54,514 nucleotides of DNA, from contig NZ_LMTS01000096.1 in NCBI RefSeq assembly GCF_001541225.1, positions 1 to 54,514 of the forward strand, given 5' to 3'. Of this stretch, positions 1 through 9,867 are shown piece by piece. Each line of letters begins with the position of its first letter. The first letter of the stretch is position 1. The notes under the pieces are model-generated. The model was not told the origin of the DNA. It worked only from the letters and a program-made list of their open reading frames with translations, and did no database searches. Both the position numbers and the translations under genes were made by a program. The DNA is from Variovorax sp. WDL1. GTDB lineage: Bacteria; Pseudomonadota; Gammaproteobacteria; Burkholderiales; Burkholderiaceae_C.

Positions 1-2755
1 AGCGCAATGTGGTGCCTTCGTGCATGGCGAGTTCGCCGGTGCCCAAAGCGCTGTTGTTGCCGACGGCGATGCCGCCTTGCTTGAGGTCGGTGCCGCCGCT
101 GTAGCTGTTCTCGCCGGTGAGCGTCAGCGTGCCTGCGCCGGTCTTGGTCAAGGCGCCGCTGCCGGCGAAGGTGTTGCCAAGGGCCTCATCGCTGGCCTGA
201 TCGATGAGGAGTGCGGCGTTGTTGGTGATAGCGCCGCTGCCGAAGCTGGCAGCACTGCCGGCCAGGGTGCCGGCGCTGATGGTGGTGCCACCCTCGTAGG
301 TGTTGACGCCTGTCAGCGTCAACAAGCCCGCGCCGGTCTTGGTCAGGCCGCCGGCCCCGCCGATCGCACCCTGCTGGCTCAACGTCGTGCCCGCGAGCGT
401 GTCGAAGGTGCCGCCGGACGCGCCGAGCGTGGTGGCACGGTTCATGGCGAGGTCGGCGGTGGTCCGCAATGTGCCGCCGTTGAAGACGAGGCCCCCCGAG
501 GCGCTGCCCAGGTTGGCATCGCGGGACACGGAAACAACCCCCGCGTCGAAGCGCGTGCCGCCGGTGTAGGAGTTGCTGCCGGTCAGGGTCAAGGTGCCCG
601 TGCCGGTCTTGATCAAGTAGGCGCCGCGCTTACCCCCGAGTTGGCCGGTCGCCGTGAGATCAGCGTCGGTCTGCAAGGTGCTGCCGGCCAAGCCGAGTTG
701 AATGGTGCGCCCGGTTGCGAAGGGACTGGTGGTGCGCAGCGTGCCACCATCGATGATCAGCAGGGTGGGCGCGCCCAGGTTCTGGTCTGCGGAAATCGAC
801 AGCGTGCCTTCGATGAGGACGGTTCCGCCGGAATAGGTGTTGGCGCCCGTCAGGGTCAAGGTACCGGCACCGATCTTGGCAAGGCCTCCGCCCCCGTCGA
901 TCGCACCTTGATGGATCAGCGTCGTGCCTGCGTTTGTCGAGATCGTCCCGCCAGTCAGCAACGTGGTGGCACGGTTCATCGTGAGATCGGCGGTGGTCCG
1001 CAGCACGCCCCAATCGAAGAAGAGGCTGCCCGCGGCGTCGCCGAGGTTGGCGTCGCTCGACACGGAAACCACGCCGTCGAAGAAGAGCGTGCCACCGGTG
1101 TAGGTGTTGGCACCGGAGAGCGTCAGCGTGCCATCGCCGGTCTTGGTGAACGCGCCGGCGCCGCTGATGCGGCCGGCATATTCGGCGGACCCTGCACTGT
1201 TGGGATTGCCGCTGCCCTGATCGAACACCACGCCGGGTGCGCTGCCGCCAGAAGCAGGTGCAAACAGGATGTTGCCCTTGAACGTATTGGCATCGCCCCG
1301 CAACGTGCCGCCGGTGATCGACCAATTCTGGGCGGGACTGCCGTTGCCCGTCAGTTGCCAGGTGCTGGCGCCGTCCTTGGCGAAGTTGGCAAAGCCCACG
1401 TACTGCGTACCGCTGGGCGAGGCCGGCAGGTTGGCCACGATGTTGGACACATTGAGCGCGGCCGGCGGATCCGTGTCGCCGCCGAGCCTGAGCGTATCGC
1501 CGCCGTTGGTGTTGCCGCTGGTGCTGACCACATTGCCGATGAAGCTGTAGCCGGCTTGCAGGGTGAGCGTGTTGTTGCCGCCGGAAAAGTCGATGGCGTT
1601 CGCGCGGGTTGCGCCGTCGCCGCTCAGGCCGCCCCTGATGATGCCGCTGTTGGTGACGCTCGTATTGCCGGTGGCGGCGACGCCGGCGCCTCCGGCACCG
1701 GGTGGGATCTCGGACAAAGGCGAACCGGGAACGCCGGCTCCACCATTGCCGCCTTCCAGAACGCCGGTATTCAGCACCGTCCCGCCGCCCGTGACCAGGA
1801 CGGCCGTACCGCCATGGCTGGCGAAGCCCCCCCGGAAAAAAGCGGATGGATCAGGCGAACCCGGGGCGCCGCCGGCGCCAGCGACGATGCTGCCGGAATT
1901 GACGACGCTGCCGCCGGCTGTCGATGCAAGGCCGATGCCACCATCGCCCCCACTGCCACCCTCGCCACCTGCGACGGCCGCGCCACCGTCGCCCCCGCGG
2001 CCAGCCTCGATGACCCCGGAGTTCGTGAAGCTCGCCCCGCCCGTGAGCAACACACCACCTCCACCGCTGCCACCGCCGCCTCCGCCTCCGCCCCGGCGGT
2101 AGCCGTCGGGCGGCTCGCTGAAGCCTGCTCCGGCGCCGCCCGCGCCGCCCGCGCCGCCGGCAATGCGATTCGAATTGACGGCGAAGCCGCTTCCCCCGAG
2201 GACAAGGCCGAAGCCGCCGCCGCCACCACCACCGCTTCCGCCACTGCTTCCCAGATTCTGCTCGGCAATGCCGCCGTTCGTGCCTGCGCGCCCAATGATC
2301 GTGCCGGAATTGTCGAGGGCGGTGGTGCTGCCAACCTCGCCGCCCACGCCACCTGCGCCGACGCGGTAACTGACGTTGTCAATCCCGCCATCTCCTCCAT
2401 TTCCGCCAGTTCCGACGGACAGACTGCTGCCGCCGCCGCCGCCACCTCCGGCGGACGTGCCCGCTCCTCCTGGCGATCCAGGCGCGTTGTCAGTCGTGCC
2501 GCCTGCGCCACCCCGTGCACTCCCGGTATCCCCACCAGCGCCCCCGTTGCCACCAAAAATCTGTCCCTGCGCGGCAGAGGTCATGCCAAGCACAAGAAGG
2601 AAAGCCGCGAGAGCCCTCGCGTTCAAACGGCAGCGCGTGGCTGCCTGCGTTGCGCCGGTGCCGCCTGCTCCGCCACGTGAAGCGCGTGTCACTTCCGATG
2701 TCACCTGCAGCACGCGCAAGCTGCGGTTCCAGACAAGACGGTAGATGAAATTCAT
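1..2755 (-). CDS. Giant autotransporter (type V secretion), N-terminal part, gene truncated by window edge
   Basis: Reading from the ATG at 2755, the frame stays open for 918 codons to the window start. Residues 1-28 (beginning MNFIYRLVWNRSLRVLQ) match the extended signal peptide region of very large autotransporters. A hydrophobic stretch (ALAAFLLVLGM) ending near SAAQG follows, a likely signal-peptidase site around residue 68. A Gly/Ala-rich low-complexity passenger segment fills roughly residues 70-390. After it come autotransporter-associated beta-strand repeats with the signature TLTLTGxNTYxGGT, five of them visible. Family knowledge predicts a secreted beta-helical passenger and a C-terminal 12-strand outer-membrane barrel beyond the window, so the barrel is inferred, not seen. 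No strong ribosome binding site is visible before the ATG. A role as adhesin or surface protein is an inference. Confidence 0.85.
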   Translation of the reverse strand, partial: MNFIYRLVWNRSLRVLQVTSEVTRASRGGAGGTGATQAATRCRLNARALAAFLLVLGMTSAAQGQIFGGNGGAGGDTGSARGGAGGTTDNAPGSPGGAGTSAGGGGGGGSSLSVGTGGNGGDGGIDNVSYRVGAGGVGGEVGSTTALDNSGTIIGRAGTNGGIAEQNLGSSGGSGGGGGGGFGLVLGGSGFAVNSNRIAGGAGGAGGAGAGFSEPPDGYRRGGGGGGGGSGGGGVLLTGGASFTNSGVIEAGRGGDGGAAVAGGEGGSGGDGGIGLASTAGGSVVNSGSIVAGAGGAPGSPDPSAFFRGGFASHGGTAVLVTGGGTVLNTGVLEGGNGGAGVPGSPLSEIPPGAGGAGVAATGNTSVTNSGIIRGGLSGDGATRANAIDFSGGNNTLTLQAGYSFIGNVVSTSGNTNGGDTLRLGGDTDPPAALNVSNIVANLPASPSGTQYVGFANFAKDGASTWQLTGNGSPAQNWSITGGTLRGDANTFKGNILFAPASGGSAPGVVFDQGSGNPNSAGSAEYAGRISGAGAFTKTGDGTLTLSGANTYTGGTLFFDGVVSVSSDANLGDAAGSLFFDWGVLRTTADLTMNRATTLLTGGTISTNAGTTLIHQGAIDGGGGLAKIGAGTLTLTGANTYSGGTVLIEGTLSISADQNLGAPTLLIIDGGTLRTTSPFATGRTIQLGLAGSTLQTDADLTATGQLGGKRGAYLIKTGTGTLTLTGSNSYTGGTRFDAGVVSVSRDANLGSASGGLVFNGGTLRTTADLAMNRATTLGASGGTFDTLAGTTLSQQGAIGGAGGLTKTGAGLLTLTGVNTYEGGTTISAGTLAGSAASFGSGAITNNAALLIDQASDEALGNTFAGSGALTKTGAGTLTLTGENSYSGGTDLKQGGIAVGNNSALGTGELAMHEGTTLR
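100..1140 (-). repeat. Tandem PATR-coding repeats of about 265 bp with a 534-bp higher-order unit
   Basis: Five copies of DNA coding TLTLTGxNxYxGGT start near 1093, 829, 561, 294 and 100, giving spacings of about 264-268 bp and a final shorter one of about 194 bp. A longer stretch starting ggtggcacggttcat at 431 recurs at 965, an offset of 534 bp or 178 codons, so pairs of repeats have been duplicated as a unit. Such tracts are prone to unequal recombination and passenger length variation. Confidence 0.8.
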
Positions 2756-3113
2756 GGGGCCTCGGGAATCTAAGATCGAACGACGCGCGACGCGCGCGCA
2801 GCTCACTGCCGCCTGGGCATGCCCCTCCCCAACGCACCCGTCCGGGAAGCTCGGGCCGCGGTTCATGGACCCGTGGGGGGCGGCGACCGTCGAATGCTAG
2901 GAACGTCAGTCGCTGGATTCAGACCGGCGCGACAAAAAGAGAGATTTCAATCTCCGTTCAGGTCCAGGGGGAAAGCTGCAGGCGGCTGCCCCGGCCGCGC
3001 TGGGTTCGATGGCTGCCACTGCGGGGAAGCCTCGCATCGTTCGCGTAGTGCGGACGTGGTAAGCGGAAGCAGGCTTGAGGTCGCTCCCCAAGGGGACGAA
3101 GCGGTCGAAGCGC
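2756..3113. other. Gene-free gap of about 360 bp upstream of the autotransporter
   Basis: No credible protein is seen on either strand. The gap must hold the promoter of the minus-strand autotransporter. The only clear structure is a 14-bp inverted repeat at 2941-2954, GAGATT-tc-AATCTC, with perfect 6-bp arms, about 190 bp upstream of the autotransporter start. It could be an operator. I see no confident -35/-10 pair. Confidence 0.5.
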
Positions 3114-3311
3114 TCAGCGCCCCTGGTTCAACCGGCTGAGCCCCTGGTCGGTCAGCACGCTGGCTCCCTGGCGGTCGGTGGTGACCAGCCCGTTGGAGCG
3201 CAGCCGGCTCGAGACCTTGATGGCGTGGGTCGGGCGCCGCTTGGCAAGCGCGTCGCGCAACGCTTCGAGCGTTCGCCACTGTTCATCATTGAGCTGGATC
3301 TTCTTCGTCAT
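3114..3311 (-). CDS. Small basic hypothetical protein, 65 aa
   Basis: The protein begins MTKKIQLNDEQWRTLEALRD, and a GAGG sits about 10 nt upstream of this ATG. A longer in-frame start 60 nt further upstream adds a Pro/Arg-rich stretch that looks non-coding. The C-terminal half (SSRLRSNGLVTTDRQG, then LTDQGLSRL) resembles the recognition helix and wing of a minimal winged-helix protein, so DNA binding is possible. That is inference from pattern only. It lies 90 bp downstream of the LysR gene on the same strand and could be co-transcribed with it. I do not recognise a named family. Confidence 0.6.
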   Translation of the reverse strand: MTKKIQLNDEQWRTLEALRDALAKRRPTHAIKVSSRLRSNGLVTTDRQGASVLTDQGLSRLNQGR

Positions 3312-3401
3312 GGCTGCTGGGGTCCTCGGGGCGGGAGTGTGGCGCGCAGGCCTGCGCGGCGCCTCCTTCACAAGTGCTCTTGTCAGGACGCCGCGATTCG
3401 G

Positions 3402-4376
3402 CTATAGGGGCCTGCGCAAACGCGCCGTGCCAGCTGGCGCCGGCGCATCCATCCCGAACATCGCGGGCATGGCCTCCCGCATCGCCTCGATGAAGCGGCG
3501 CAACCGCGCCGGCTGGAAGCGCGCGTGGGGGTAGACCAGGTAGACCGGCAAGGGCGCCGCACGCCACTCGGGCGCCAAGTGGACCAGGCGCCCCTGGGCC
3601 AGGTCGTCGATCGGTAGCCAGGCCGAGACCACGCAGGCCCCCAGGCCCGCGAGCGCGGCGTTGCGCATGGCCAGCAGGCTGTCGGTGCTCAGGCGCGGGC
3701 GGATCGCGAGGCGCAGGGTTTCGCCGCTCGCCGCATGCGTGAGCGTCACCTCGTTGCGGTAGTAGGTCCGCAGCGCCAACCAGGGCAGGGTCGCCAGCTC
3801 GCCGGGATGGGCGGGCACCGGCCGGCCCTCGAGCAACGAAGGCGCGGCGATCACGATGCGCGGCACCTCGGCCAGCTTGACCGCCACCACCGACGGGTCG
3901 CGCACCTCGCCGACCTGGATCGCGCAATCGACGCCATGGGCCACGAAGTCCTGCATGTCGTCGTGCAGCAGCCATTCGACGGTGACCCGCGGGTGGCGCC
4001 GCAGGAAGCGCGCCAGCGGCTCGACCAACTGCTGCTGGCCGAAGGCATGCGGCGCGATCACGCGCAGGCTGCCCTCGGCCTCGTCGCCGGCACCACGCAA
4101 ATCGGCCTCGAAGGCCTCCCAGCTCGCCAGCAGTTCCTTGGCGCGCTCGAAGCAGCGCTCGCCGTCCTCGGTGAGCTTCATCGCGTGGGTCGAGCGCCGC
4201 AGCAAGCGCACGCCCAGCGAGCGCTCCAGAGCCTGGAGGCGCCGGCTCACCGTCGGCTGGGTCGCGCCCAGCTGCGCGGCGGCGGCCGACAGGCTGCCGG
4301 CTTCCACGATGCGGACGAAGGTCTGCATCAGAGCGATGCGATCGGTGGTGCCCGAAGGCGCGACGTGTTCGTTCAT
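3402..4376 (-). CDS. LysR-family transcriptional regulator (divergent to MFS exporter)
   Basis: The 324-aa product has the normal LysR length. The N-terminal winged helix-turn-helix (residues about 12-70) contains the typical AGSLSAAAAQLGATQPTVSRR, followed by the ALERSLGVRLLRR linker. The rest matches the two-lobed LysR substrate-binding domain, with GVDCAIQVGEV and an ALAGLGACVVSAW segment. It starts 97 bp from the divergent MFS gene, the usual arrangement for a regulator controlling the adjacent transporter and itself. A perfect 12-bp palindrome sits 8 bp upstream of its start codon. The effector is unknown, but an exported small molecule is likely. Confidence 0.92.
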   Translation of the reverse strand: MNEHVAPSGTTDRIALMQTFVRIVEAGSLSAAAAQLGATQPTVSRRLQALERSLGVRLLRRSTHAMKLTEDGERCFERAKELLASWEAFEADLRGAGDEAEGSLRVIAPHAFGQQQLVEPLARFLRRHPRVTVEWLLHDDMQDFVAHGVDCAIQVGEVRDPSVVAVKLAEVPRIVIAAPSLLEGRPVPAHPGELATLPWLALRTYYRNEVTLTHAASGETLRLAIRPRLSTDSLLAMRNAALAGLGACVVSAWLPIDDLAQGRLVHLAPEWRAAPLPVYLVYPHARFQPARLRRFIEAMREAMPAMFGMDAPAPAGTARLRRPL

Positions 4377-4383
4377 GCAATCT

Positions 4384-4395
4384 ACGTATATACGT
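4384..4395. promoter_or_regulatory. Perfect 12-bp palindrome ACGTATATACGT in the LysR/MFS divergent promoter
   Basis: The sequence equals its own reverse complement and is AT-rich against a GC-rich background. It sits just upstream of the LysR start and within the 97-bp divergent gap. This position suits an autoregulatory operator. Binding by the adjacent LysR protein is inferred. Confidence 0.5.
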
Positions 4396-4473
4396 TGTGC
4401 GGACCTTCCGGCTACCGCCTATGGAGCTTAGCCCTCAAACTCCGCTTCCAACGCAATTCATAGGGTTTACGCC

Positions 4474-5730
<1,257 letters not shown>

Positions 5731-5817
5731 GGGCGACGCCGCCCCGCCTTCGGCATCGTGCCCGTCCCCCGGTGCTGGGAGCCACGACCCATGTGCGGGA
5801 CCGCTTGAGCCTGCGCT

Positions 5818-7011
5818 TCAGCCCGCAGGCCCGCCAACCCGGCGCGCAGGACGGGGCGAGCCTGCGGTCGATACAGTGCGCCCGCAGGCGCTTTCCACGC
5901 GCGGGTACTCCATCTCCTGCATGACCCGGTCGCGCCGCACGGTGCCATGGCGTTCGGCAATCTCGCACAGCGTGCGATCCAGTTGCTGCACCGGCCTGAG
6001 CGACGGAGAGATCGGCACGCGCGGCGACCCGCCGGCCGCGGCCCGCGCAATGAGCACCAGCCCGCTCTTCAGCCGCACCGGACCCGATGCCGACGCGGCC
6101 TCCACGCTCACGCGGCCAGTGCGCGACCAGGCGTCCGCGGCCAGCGCCAGCGAGACGTCGTCGCTGCCGTCCCGCACCTCGACGCGCCAGCGCTCGTCGC
6201 GCCAGAACGTGGCCTTGTCGACCACATAGGTCCAGGCCCGGGCTGCCTCGAGCTTGAAGGGCGCGCTGTCGTGCGCCGGGTCCCAGGTGGCGACACCGAG
6301 CTCGGCCGCGAGGGCCTGGGCCCTGTCCCGCCCGCCGATCGCCTCCACCAGCGCCAGCGTCGTCGGCACCGAGGCCGTGATGCCCGTGGTAGTGGCGACG
6401 CCGCGGTCGACCACGTAGCGCCGGTTCGGGACGTAAGTGGCGCCCGGGTGGCGCCGCAGCAGCGTGCTGCGGTCATACCAGTGGCCCGCGAATCGCCGGC
6501 CATCGAGCAGGCCGGCCCGGCCCACCACGCGCGCGCCGGAGCAGACGCCGATCACTCGCGCACCCTGCAGCGCCTGCCGCTGCAGCCAGGCTGTCACGGC
6601 TGGATCGTCGTCGGTGCGCATCGCAGGGACGATCACGTAGTCGGCGCCCGACGGATGCATCCGGTCGAAGCCGGCCAGGTCCTGCGCGCCGTCGATTTCC
6701 AGCGCGGCGGGGTACAGGCTCACCCGGCCGGCACGCGGCGCCACGATCCGCACATCGGCCACGCCGGCACGCTGGAGCACCGCGTGCGGCAGCAGGAGGT
6801 CGGTCATCTCGGTGCCTTCGTTCAAGGCGAGCACCGCGACCACCGGGCGGCCCGGAGCGCGCGGCTTCAGGGCCTCGACGAAAGCCTGCCTGTCGCGCGC
6901 GATCGTGGCCGCGTCATCCTGCGCGGGCGCCTGCGGCGCGCCCGCCCCACAGCCCGCCAATACCAAGGCTGCAATACTTGTCCCGATCGACGCCCGTACC
7001 CAGTTCCACAT
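5818..7011 (-). CDS. DJ-1/PfpI-domain lipoprotein
   Basis: With the ATG at 7011 (GGAAGGG upstream) the product is 397 aa. It begins with a lipoprotein signal peptide ending in the lipobox VLAGC, so it is predicted to be lipid-anchored. Residues about 55-235 form a DJ-1/PfpI domain with the nucleophile-elbow cysteine in GVCSGARVVGRAGLLDG and a downstream HWYDR. This is the same layout as the GlxA-type domain encoded by the divergent gene. The C-terminal about 150 residues are not recognised. Only 38 bp separate its start from that of the neighbouring regulator. A secreted or membrane-attached amidase-like or chaperone-like enzyme is possible; the activity is unknown. An alternative start 27 nt upstream would overlap the promoter gap. 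Confidence 0.8.
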   Translation of the reverse strand: MWNWVRASIGTSIAALVLAGCGAGAPQAPAQDDAATIARDRQAFVEALKPRAPGRPVVAVLALNEGTEMTDLLLPHAVLQRAGVADVRIVAPRAGRVSLYPAALEIDGAQDLAGFDRMHPSGADYVIVPAMRTDDDPAVTAWLQRQALQGARVIGVCSGARVVGRAGLLDGRRFAGHWYDRSTLLRRHPGATYVPNRRYVVDRGVATTTGITASVPTTLALVEAIGGRDRAQALAAELGVATWDPAHDSAPFKLEAARAWTYVVDKATFWRDERWRVEVRDGSDDVSLALAADAWSRTGRVSVEAASASGPVRLKSGLVLIARAAAGGSPRVPISPSLRPVQQLDRTLCEIAERHGTVRRDRVMQEMEYPRVESACGRTVSTAGSPRPARRVGGPAG

Positions 7012-7049
7012 GGCCGCCCTTCCGTAAACGCGATGCACTGAGCCTACGT

Positions 7050-8069
7050 ATGCCCGCCCTGCTCCACAACGACGAAGAAGCCGCGCTTTCTGCCAGCGAC
7101 ATCGTGCTGGTCGCGTTCGACGGGGTCGAGGCGATCGACGTCGCCGGCCCGGCCAGCGTCTTCAGCAAGGCCGAGCAGATGCGCCCCGGCCACTACCGGC
7201 TGCACATCGCCTCGCCGGGCGGCGGCACCGTGTCGACGAACGGGGGCCTGAGCTTTGCCGGCACGCGCCCGCTGCAGCAACTGCCCACCGCAATCGACAC
7301 GCTGATCGTGGCCGGCGGCGACGAGCCGGGCGTGCGCGCGGCGATCGTCGAGCAGCGCATCTCGGACTGGCTCGCGGAGATCGCGCCCGGGGTCCGCCGC
7401 ATTGCGAGCGTGTGCAGCGGCGCCTTCGCGCTCGCCGTGGCCGGCCTGCTCGACGGCCGCGAGGCCACCACGCACTGGCGCGCCTGCGACCAGCTGCAGG
7501 CGCTGCGGCCGCAGGTGCGCGTGCGGCGCGAGCGCATCTACGTGCACGACGGACCGGTGTGGACCTCCGCCGGCGTCACCACCGGCATCGAACTCGCGCT
7601 CGCGCTGGTCGAGGACGACCTGGGCCACGCGGTGGCGATGGAGATCGCCCGCACGCTGGCGCTGCCCCTGCTGCGCGGCGGGGGCGAGTCGCAGCTGAGC
7701 CCGACGCTGCAGGCCCAGGCCGCGGCCAGCCACCGCCTGCGCGAGCTGGTGGCGTGGATCGGCACGCATCCGCAGGAGGCCCTGTCGGTCGAGGCATTGG
7801 CCGCTCGCGTGCAGATGAGCCCGCGGCATTTCGCGCGCGCCTTCGTGGCCGAGACCGGCTGCACGCCGGCGCGCTTCGTCGAGCAGACCCGCGTGGCCGC
7901 TGCCGCGCAGCTGCTGCGGCGCACGCGGTGGACGCAGGACCGCATCGCGAGCCGCAGCGGCTTCCGATCGGTGGACGCGCTGCAGCGTGCCTTCGCGCGG
8001 CAGCATGGCCTGACGCCGCAGGCATGGCGCGACAGCGAGAGACGCCCGGCTGTCGCGCAGCGCCCCTGA
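7050..8069 (+). CDS. GlxA-family transcriptional regulator (DJ-1/PfpI + AraC HTH)
   Basis: The 339-aa product joins two domains. Residues about 17-190 form a DJ-1/PfpI-like sensor with VCSGAFALAVAGLLDGREATTHW. Residues about 230-330 form an AraC-type double helix-turn-helix, with LSVEALAARVQMSPRHFARAF and the second element RIASRSGFRSVDALQRAFARQHGLTP. This architecture is typical of regulators of amino-acid, betaine or amide catabolism. The start at 7050 gives the canonical N-terminus; an upstream in-frame start would run into the divergent lipoprotein gene. It probably controls the divergent DJ-1 lipoprotein, an inference from position and shared domain. Confidence 0.9.
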   Translation: MPALLHNDEEAALSASDIVLVAFDGVEAIDVAGPASVFSKAEQMRPGHYRLHIASPGGGTVSTNGGLSFAGTRPLQQLPTAIDTLIVAGGDEPGVRAAIVEQRISDWLAEIAPGVRRIASVCSGAFALAVAGLLDGREATTHWRACDQLQALRPQVRVRRERIYVHDGPVWTSAGVTTGIELALALVEDDLGHAVAMEIARTLALPLLRGGGESQLSPTLQAQAAASHRLRELVAWIGTHPQEALSVEALAARVQMSPRHFARAFVAETGCTPARFVEQTRVAAAAQLLRRTRWTQDRIASRSGFRSVDALQRAFARQHGLTPQAWRDSERRPAVAQRP

Positions 8070-8355
8070 GGCAGAACGGCAAGCCCCTGCGTCTCCACAT
8101 CCGTGGGCTTCGAGTGAATGCATTGGGGGCAATCAAACCGCGCACCGTGGACGGCGCACTAGGGCTTGTGCTTACGACCAATGGCTGTCGACGCTGCAAC
8201 CCTTTGCGCGTATCCTACAAAAGTTCCTGCTTGTTGGTCGCGGGACGCTCACCACCCCGTGCTCCGGTCCAGAGAACTGCGCGGGTGGAGCGATCCTTGC
8301 TGGGGAGGACGACCGCCGGTTCAGCGCTCATCGATACATCCAATACGGAGGTGGC

Positions 8356-8706
8356 ATGGAGCTAAGGACGGAGCAACTGGCTGAGGGCATCGAGAAAATC
8401 AGCCTGATCGGGCGCCTGGACAGCGCCGGTACCCAAGAGATCGACATGCGCTTCTCTGCGCTGGTCGCGACCCGGAAACTTCTCGCCGTGGTCGACATGT
8501 CCGGGGTGTCGTTCCTGGCATCCATCGGCATTCGAGCCCTGATCACCAACGCGAGAGCCCAGAAGCAGCGCGGCGGCGAGATGGCCTTGGCGGGTCCGCC
8601 GCCGCTGGTGGCGGATGTGCTGAAGGTTGCGGGTGTCGACACGATCATTCCGCTGTACCCCGACGTCGACACCGCCTTCAGCGCGCTGAAGGCGGGAGCC
8701 GAGTGA
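8356..8706 (+). CDS. STAS-domain anti-sigma factor antagonist
   Basis: The 116-aa product is a single STAS domain, the SpoIIAA/RsbV fold. The segment VVDMSGVSFLASIGIRAL aligns with the phosphorylation loop, and Ser56 occupies the phosphoacceptor position, although the usual preceding Asp is Ala55. A strong GGAGG lies upstream of the ATG. It is first in an operon and is followed after 7 bp by its likely kinase partner. In partner switching the unphosphorylated STAS protein binds the switch kinase, and phosphorylation releases it. The 286-bp gap upstream holds no recognised gene and must contain the operon promoter. The final output (sigma factor or another target) is not encoded here. Confidence 0.92.
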   Translation: MELRTEQLAEGIEKISLIGRLDSAGTQEIDMRFSALVATRKLLAVVDMSGVSFLASIGIRALITNARAQKQRGGEMALAGPPPLVADVLKVAGVDTIIPLYPDVDTAFSALKAGAE

Positions 8707-8713
8707 GGCCCTG

Positions 8714-9157
8714 ATGTCCTCCAGCGACAGGGAGCCCCAGGCATCCCTGATCGTCGGTTCCGAGCTGCGCGAGCTCTCGCGCGTGAGCGCGTGGGTGCAG
8801 GACTGGGCAAGGCGCCAGCAGCTTCCAAGCCGGGTCGCGCAGCAACTCGACCTGTGCTCGACCGAGGCGGTGACCAACATCATGACCCATGGCAGCGGCG
8901 ACGAAGCGGCGCATTGCAGCATCTTCCTGCGGCTGGGGTGGCAAGGCGAGGACGTGGCCCTGGAAGTCGAGGACGAGGGCCGCCCCTTCGATCCGCTGCA
9001 GCCCCCGGAACCGGGGCACGCAAGCAGTCTCGAGGACGCACCCGTCGGAGGCTGGGGCATCCCCATCGTTCGCCGCTTCTCGGATGGCATGCACTACCGC
9101 CGCGAAGACGGCCGCAATCGCCTGACGCTGCTTTTCCGGCCGACGGCGCCGCCCTGA
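8714..9157 (+). CDS. RsbW-like ATP-binding switch kinase (HATPase_c_2)
   Basis: The 147-aa GHKL-type protein has an N box (LDLCSTEAVTNIMTHG), a G1 box (VEDEGRPFDP) and a G2-like box (GGWGIPIVRRFSD), the complete set expected of an anti-sigma-type serine kinase without a histidine-kinase phosphoacceptor domain. It begins 7 bp after the STAS gene and is surely co-transcribed. Family knowledge predicts that it phosphorylates the STAS protein and sequesters a client protein. No sigma factor lies nearby, so the client may be the coiled-coil, GTPase or OmpA-like protein of the operon. Confidence 0.92.
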   Translation: MSSSDREPQASLIVGSELRELSRVSAWVQDWARRQQLPSRVAQQLDLCSTEAVTNIMTHGSGDEAAHCSIFLRLGWQGEDVALEVEDEGRPFDPLQPPEPGHASSLEDAPVGGWGIPIVRRFSDGMHYRREDGRNRLTLLFRPTAPP

Positions 9158-9243
9158 ATGAGACGCCCCGACATCCACCATCCCGCGGGCGCCGCCCCAC
9201 GGCGCCAACTCTTCACATAGCAACCACTACGAGGAAACAAGCC

Positions 9244-9867
9244 ATGGGAACCGCAGCCAAATCCCCCCTCCCCACCATCGACGCGCAGAGCGCACTGGCC
9301 GCGCAGGCGGCCCTTGCCACCCAGCCCAACGGCCAGGGCGAGGCCTCCGGTGTCGACAAGATGCGCGAGTTGCTGTTCGGCAACCAGATGCAGGACTACG
9401 ACAAGCGCTTCTCGGTCCTCGAGGATCGTTTCCAGCACAGGCTGCGCGACCTGGAGGCGGAGTCGTCCCGAAGCCTGACCAACCTCGAGGGGACGATCAA
9501 GAAGCAGCTCGAATCGGTCGCCGGGCAGTTCCGCGAAGAGAAGGACCTGCGCGCCGATGCCGACAAGGAGCTGGAGCGCAACCTGAGGGAGCAGACGCAG
9601 GCGCTGGAAAAGCGCCTTGCCCAGCTGTCCGACCAGCTCGCGCGCCAAGGGCGCGAGTTCACCGACAGCCTGGGCCACGAGGTCCAGGGCCTGCGCGACG
9701 ACATGCGCAAGCGCCAGGAGGACACCCGCGCCACCATCGAGCGGATGTTCTCCGAGCTCAGCAACGTCAAGACCGACCGCAACCTCCTCGCGGGGCTGTT
9801 CGTCGAGATTGCCAAATGCCTCAACCAGGACACGTCGCCGAAGGGCGGCAACGGCGAGCGCGTTTGA
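9244..9867 (+). CDS. Cytoplasmic coiled-coil protein of the GTPase/partner-switch operon
   Basis: The 207-aa product has no signal peptide or membrane segment. Residues about 50-190 are highly charged with heptad-like spacing (FSVLEDRFQHRLRDLEAESS, then LEGTIKKQLESVAGQF), predicting one long coiled coil. The tail ERMFSELSNVKTDRNLLAGL precedes a short C-terminus. The N-terminal about 35 residues are Ala/Gln-rich and probably disordered. I do not recognise a named family. Its place between the switch kinase and the membrane-anchored OmpA-like protein suggests a scaffold or effector. The ATG at 9244 is chosen because upstream codons in this frame are shadow sequence of the kinase gene. Its stop codon is the first three bases of a 70-bp repeat. 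Confidence 0.85.
   Translation: MGTAAKSPLPTIDAQSALAAQAALATQPNGQGEASGVDKMRELLFGNQMQDYDKRFSVLEDRFQHRLRDLEAESSRSLTNLEGTIKKQLESVAGQFREEKDLRADADKELERNLREQTQALEKRLAQLSDQLARQGREFTDSLGHEVQGLRDDMRKRQEDTRATIERMFSELSNVKTDRNLLAGLFVEIAKCLNQDTSPKGGNGERV

Noticed and set aside
100..1140. Regularly spaced repeats considered as a CRISPR array
   Set aside because: Repeats are about 265 bp apart, coding, and translate to PATR motifs; there are no short identical repeats with unique spacers.
20..2680. Long plus-strand open frame (886 codons) opposite the autotransporter
   Set aside because: It is Ala/Gly/Arg-rich without any domain, and is an antisense shadow of the minus-strand gene, which shows a signal peptide and PATR repeats.
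3286..4380. Alternative minus-strand frame of 364 codons over the LysR gene
   Set aside because: It is Arg/Ala/Pro-rich without a helix-turn-helix; the overlapping frame 3402-4376 carries a standard LysR domain structure.
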